This document shows, piece by piece, positions 13,279 to 16,245 of a stretch of DNA of 16,245 nucleotides. Below the pieces are notes generated by a model. The model was given only the letters and a program-made list of their open reading frames with translations. It ran no database searches and had not been told where the DNA came from. Location of the stretch: contig JBDRKQ010000038.1 of NCBI GenBank assembly GCA_043813895.1, forward strand, positions 1 to 16,245, read 5' to 3'. Source of the stretch: CAZTAR01 sp043813895. GTDB lineage: Bacteria > Planctomycetota > Phycisphaerae > UBA1845 > UTPLA1. Within the stretch, counting starts at the first letter, position 1, and every line of letters starts with the position of its first letter. Both the position numbers and the translations under genes were made by a program.

Positions 13279-15144
13279 GTGCAAGCCGTTCTTCACGATC
13301 TGGGCCTGTGGTTCTGGCGGCTTGTGCCGGCCAATCCGATCCTCGTGCGTGTCGTGCAGGCCGGCGGCCGGCGGGCGCAACACCTATGGATCCGCGCCGG
13401 CTATCTTGCCGTCATTGCCGTGGCGGTCGTCATCGGCGTCATCTGGCTGCAATCCACCAATGCCGGCGGCTCCGCATCCCTGGCCGACCTTGCCAAGAGC
13501 GCGACCCTCGTCTTCAAGTATCTTTCGATCATCCAACTCGGCGCGGCCTGCATCCTGGCCCCGCTGTTTACCGCCGCTGCGATCACGCAGGAGAAGGACT
13601 CGCAGACGTACAGCATCCTGCTATCGACCCCGCTGACAAACGGCCAGATCGTGCTCGGCTCGCTGCTAAGCAGGCTGTTCTTTGTGTTCGTCCTGCTCAT
13701 CGCCGGCATCCCGCTGTTCTGCATCATGATGGTGTACGGCGGCGTGACCGGCGACAAGATTCTGCTTTCCGTGGCGATCGCCGCGAGCACCGCGCTGCTC
13801 ACCGGTACACTCGCGATTACCGTCAGCGTCATCCGGGTCGGCACCGGCCGAACGATCTTCTCGTTCTATCTGGCGATTGCGACGTTCCTGATTGTCGTTT
13901 ACAGCCTCTCCTCGTGGTCCGGCGTGATCCCCGCTGAAGCGCCGTACCCGCCCGGGGGCGGTGCGCGGATGAGTTGGCTGGCGGCGTTTCATCCGTTCCT
14001 TACGCTCTGGGTGGTTCTGGGCGAAACGCCCGCGCCCGTCTTTGGCGCCGTGGCGGACAGGGGTTTCCCTGGCGAGTATCTCCTGGCATACCCGCAGTAC
14101 AGCTATATCGTGATGACCTTCCTGGTGTCGCTGCTGCTCATCCTGCTCAGCCTCTTTTACGTGCGGCGCGGCGAAAAGGAAGGTGAGGTTACGTTTTTCT
14201 CTCGCCTGCTGGGCCGCGCGAAATCCTCGTCGCAGGTGGACCAGCGGACGCGCAAGCCACGCCATGTCCGGCGCAACCCAATCGCGTGGAGCGAAGCCGT
14301 CACCGGCGCATCGGCCGGCGGCGGGCAACTCACGCGCTACGGCATGTTGGGGATGGGGCTAGTGATCGCATTGGCGTTGCTCGTGTACTACGGCGGAAAC
14401 TCGCTCACTCCCGCGATCACACGCCTGTGGCTCTACGGCATCATCGTCACCGAGCTGATTATCGCCCTGTTCATCGCAACCACGACCGCGGCCACATCCA
14501 TGACGCGCGAGAAAGAGTCCAACACGATAGAGCTGATTCTCGCCACGCCGCTGACCAGCAGCGCCATCATCCGCGGCAAGATCTGGGGACTCGTCGTCTC
14601 CACCGGCCCGATGCTGCTTGTCCCCTATGTCACGGTCGTTTTCTTCATCCTCTTTGACCTCATGAGCGGGCGGATGTTCGACGCCAAGGGCGGCGGGCCG
14701 GTCGTCAACTGGGAGGTGCTCATCACGCTTCCCATCCTGCTCGTCTGTTTCACCGCCTTCGCGTGCATGCTCGGCTTGCAGGCGTCGATCAAAAGCAAGA
14801 AGACCTTGAAGGCGGTCTTCACCAGCATGGGTATCGTCATCGCCGTCTTCACGCTGACGACCGGCTGCGCATTCGCGGTCCGTGGCAGCGGCGACAGCAC
14901 TGTGCTCACGGCCGCGTTCATGCCGCTCACGCCCTTCACGGCCATCTATGTCATCATCGACCCCGCCACCGCTGTCCGCGAAGCCGGCACAAACGCTCTC
15001 TCCGGTGCAGAGCTGACGACATGCCGTATCATCGCCTTCATCGCCTCCTTCTGCTCCGCGGCGATCTACGGTCTGATCGGCCTCGCCCTGCACCGCTCCA
15101 TGGTTCGCAACTTCGACATGATTATTCGCAAGCAGACCGCGTAG
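13279..15144 (+). CDS. Fused double ABC-2 type permease
   Basis: Integral inner-membrane protein of 621 residues with about a dozen hydrophobic spans in two homologous halves. Each half has the conserved ABC-2 cytoplasmic motif: ITQEKDSQTYSILLSTPL around Glu105 in the first, and MTREKESNTIELILATPL around Glu411 in the second, 306 residues apart, almost exactly half the protein. A charged linker (RRGEKEGE to RRNPIAW, about 295-335) joins the halves. ABC-2 exporters usually work with two permease subunits per ATPase dimer, so the fusion probably supplies the whole membrane channel. The GTG start has AGGGAA 6 nt upstream and gives a cytoplasmic N-terminus (QAVLHDLGLWFWRLVPANP) before the first span. 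It pairs naturally with the ATPase at 10880-11809. Confidence 0.9.
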   Translation: MQAVLHDLGLWFWRLVPANPILVRVVQAGGRRAQHLWIRAGYLAVIAVAVVIGVIWLQSTNAGGSASLADLAKSATLVFKYLSIIQLGAACILAPLFTAAAITQEKDSQTYSILLSTPLTNGQIVLGSLLSRLFFVFVLLIAGIPLFCIMMVYGGVTGDKILLSVAIAASTALLTGTLAITVSVIRVGTGRTIFSFYLAIATFLIVVYSLSSWSGVIPAEAPYPPGGGARMSWLAAFHPFLTLWVVLGETPAPVFGAVADRGFPGEYLLAYPQYSYIVMTFLVSLLLILLSLFYVRRGEKEGEVTFFSRLLGRAKSSSQVDQRTRKPRHVRRNPIAWSEAVTGASAGGGQLTRYGMLGMGLVIALALLVYYGGNSLTPAITRLWLYGIIVTELIIALFIATTTAATSMTREKESNTIELILATPLTSSAIIRGKIWGLVVSTGPMLLVPYVTVVFFILFDLMSGRMFDAKGGGPVVNWEVLITLPILLVCFTAFACMLGLQASIKSKKTLKAVFTSMGIVIAVFTLTTGCAFAVRGSGDSTVLTAAFMPLTPFTAIYVIIDPATAVREAGTNALSGAELTTCRIIAFIASFCSAAIYGLIGLALHRSMVRNFDMIIRKQTA

Positions 15145-15248
15145 CGGCGCGAAACAACAGGACGCGCGACCCCGGCGTGCGTGCTGTCGTATAGATGGGG
15201 CTGCGCGGTGGATTTCGCTATGTGGAGGCTCATGCGCGAATCCGTGAT

Positions 15249-15278
15249 CTGACGCCGTCGCGCCTAGACGGCTATGAT
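15249..15278 (+). promoter_or_regulatory. Putative promoter of the phosphoesterase gene with palindromic spacer
   Basis: CTGACG (15249-15254) and TATGAT (15273-15278) are 18 nt apart, matching consensus at four and five of six positions. The spacer contains GCCGTC (15254-15259) and GACGGC (15267-15272), a perfect 6-bp inverted repeat that could be an operator. It lies 57 nt before the start codon and indicates that this gene is transcribed separately from the exporter locus. Confidence 0.4.
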
Positions 15279-15334
15279 AACGCGGCGCCTCCCAAGCGTC
15301 GGCTGTCTGATATGGTAAGCGGAAAGGAGTATCG

Positions 15335-16245
15335 ATGAAACGAATCCCGTTCACGCTGTCTGCGTTCGGCTTCTCACTCGTTATCCTCGGCATGGCAGTG
15401 ACACGAACTCTGTCCGCACCACGCCTGGACGACAGCGGCAGTCTCGCCTCGGGCACGGTCTTCCATGATGCCAACCGCAACGGCAGGCGCGATGCCGATG
15501 AACAGGGCCTGCCGGATGTGCGCGTCTCGAACGGCCGTGAGATCGTGAAAACTGATGCGGGGGGGGGCTACCGACTGCCTGTCACGAACGACACGATCAT
15601 CTTCGTCATCAAGCCCGGCGGTTGGATGACGCCGCTCAGCACCGACAACCGCCCGCGTTTCTACTACATCCACAAGCCGAAAGGGTCGCCGCAGCAGAAG
15701 TTCGCAGGCGTCACCGCGACAGGCCCCCTGCCGGACGCCATCGACTTCCCGCTGCATCGCCACGAAGAGCCGTCGAAGTTCACCGCCATCTTCCTCGGCG
15801 ACCCGCAGGCAGGTTCGCAGCAGCAGGTCGACTACCTCGCCCACGACATAGTGGAAGAGCTGATCGGCACCGACGCGGTCTTCGGCATCACGCTGGGCGA
15901 CATCACGGACAACAACCCCGCCCTCTTCGACAGCATCGCGCAGACGCTCGGCCTCGTCGGCATCCCCTGGTACAGCGTCCTCGGCAACCACGACATGAAC
16001 TACGACTCCCCGGACGACACGTACTCGACGGAGTCATTCCAGCGCGCCTACGGGCCGCCGTACTACGCGTTCGACTTCGGCCCCGTCCACTTCGTCGTGC
16101 TGGACGATGTCGTCTGGCTCAGGCCGACCAAGGACGACGACGGCCATTACGTGGCAGGCCTCGGCGAGAAGCAGCTCGATTTCGTGCGCAACGACCTGGC
16201 CCTGCTGCCCAAGGACCAGCTCGTCGTGCTCACGATGCACATCCC
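15335..16245 (+). CDS. Secreted calcineurin-like phosphoesterase, C-terminus cut by window edge
   Basis: 303 residues are visible. A signal peptide (about 1-28, core FTLSAFGFSLVILGMAV) is followed by a beta-sandwich-like domain (about 38-140). That domain opens with a calcium-loop-like FHDANRNGRRDADEQGLPDV, as in SdrD B-type repeats and the N-terminal domain of some secreted metallophosphoesterases. The catalytic domain has the two-metal motifs FLGDPQ (Asp156), LGDITDN (Asp189), LGNHD (Asn218, His219, Asp220) and LTMHI (His302). The first motif is DxQ rather than DxH. The product is presumably a phosphomonoesterase or phosphodiesterase outside the cytoplasm; substrate unknown. ATG 15335 has AAAGGAG (15323-15329) with a 5-nt spacer. 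A run of nine G at 15559-15567 interrupts the N-terminal domain and could be slippery. Confidence 0.92.
   Translation, partial: MKRIPFTLSAFGFSLVILGMAVTRTLSAPRLDDSGSLASGTVFHDANRNGRRDADEQGLPDVRVSNGREIVKTDAGGGYRLPVTNDTIIFVIKPGGWMTPLSTDNRPRFYYIHKPKGSPQQKFAGVTATGPLPDAIDFPLHRHEEPSKFTAIFLGDPQAGSQQQVDYLAHDIVEELIGTDAVFGITLGDITDNNPALFDSIAQTLGLVGIPWYSVLGNHDMNYDSPDDTYSTESFQRAYGPPYYAFDFGPVHFVVLDDVVWLRPTKDDDGHYVAGLGEKQLDFVRNDLALLPKDQLVVLTMHI

Overview
The window is GC-rich DNA that looks like a Planctomycetota chromosome (or a metagenome bin from that phylum). The grounds are the divergent LexA with a TVFEH-type winged helix, the secreted TPR/gluzincin protein, large secreted or membrane hypothetical proteins, and gaps full of short palindromes built on CACTGGC/GCCAGTG. 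The phylum is an inference from these traits; no marker gene fixes it. Apart from lexA at the left edge, every gene reads on the + strand.

Left part (1-4362). A partial lexA runs leftwards off the window. A 677-bp gap without a convincing gene separates it from glyA (serine hydroxymethyltransferase). After glyA come a putative lipoprotein whose frame passes through a double-hairpin repeat, a very small single-span membrane ORF, and a cyclodeaminase/cyclohydrolase-family gene (FchA-like). glyA and the cyclohydrolase are both tetrahydrofolate one-carbon enzymes: GlyA makes methylene-THF from serine, and an FchA-type enzyme would interconvert methenyl-THF and formyl-THF.

Middle part (4441-8430). 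A 1011-codon secreted protein carries TPRs, then a gluzincin domain with HEFTH plus a downstream WLTEG glutamate, then more TPRs. It is followed by five exact copies of a 23-bp tandem repeat, a small MazG-like nucleotide pyrophosphohydrolase with a cysteine-rich tail and a perfect TATAAT box, and a gap that is a mosaic of short palindromes.

Right part (8431-15144). Four co-directional genes look like one exporter locus: a large secreted/membrane protein with two central membrane spans, an ABC ATPase, a secreted helical protein of unknown function, and a single polypeptide holding two ABC-2 permease halves. This is the best candidate for an undescribed system here: an ABC-2 exporter with two dedicated extracytoplasmic partners. 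The window ends inside a secreted calcineurin-like phosphoesterase with its own plausible promoter.

No tRNA, rRNA, CRISPR array, transposase or replication origin was recognised. Domain calls rest on motif reading by eye, without any database search.
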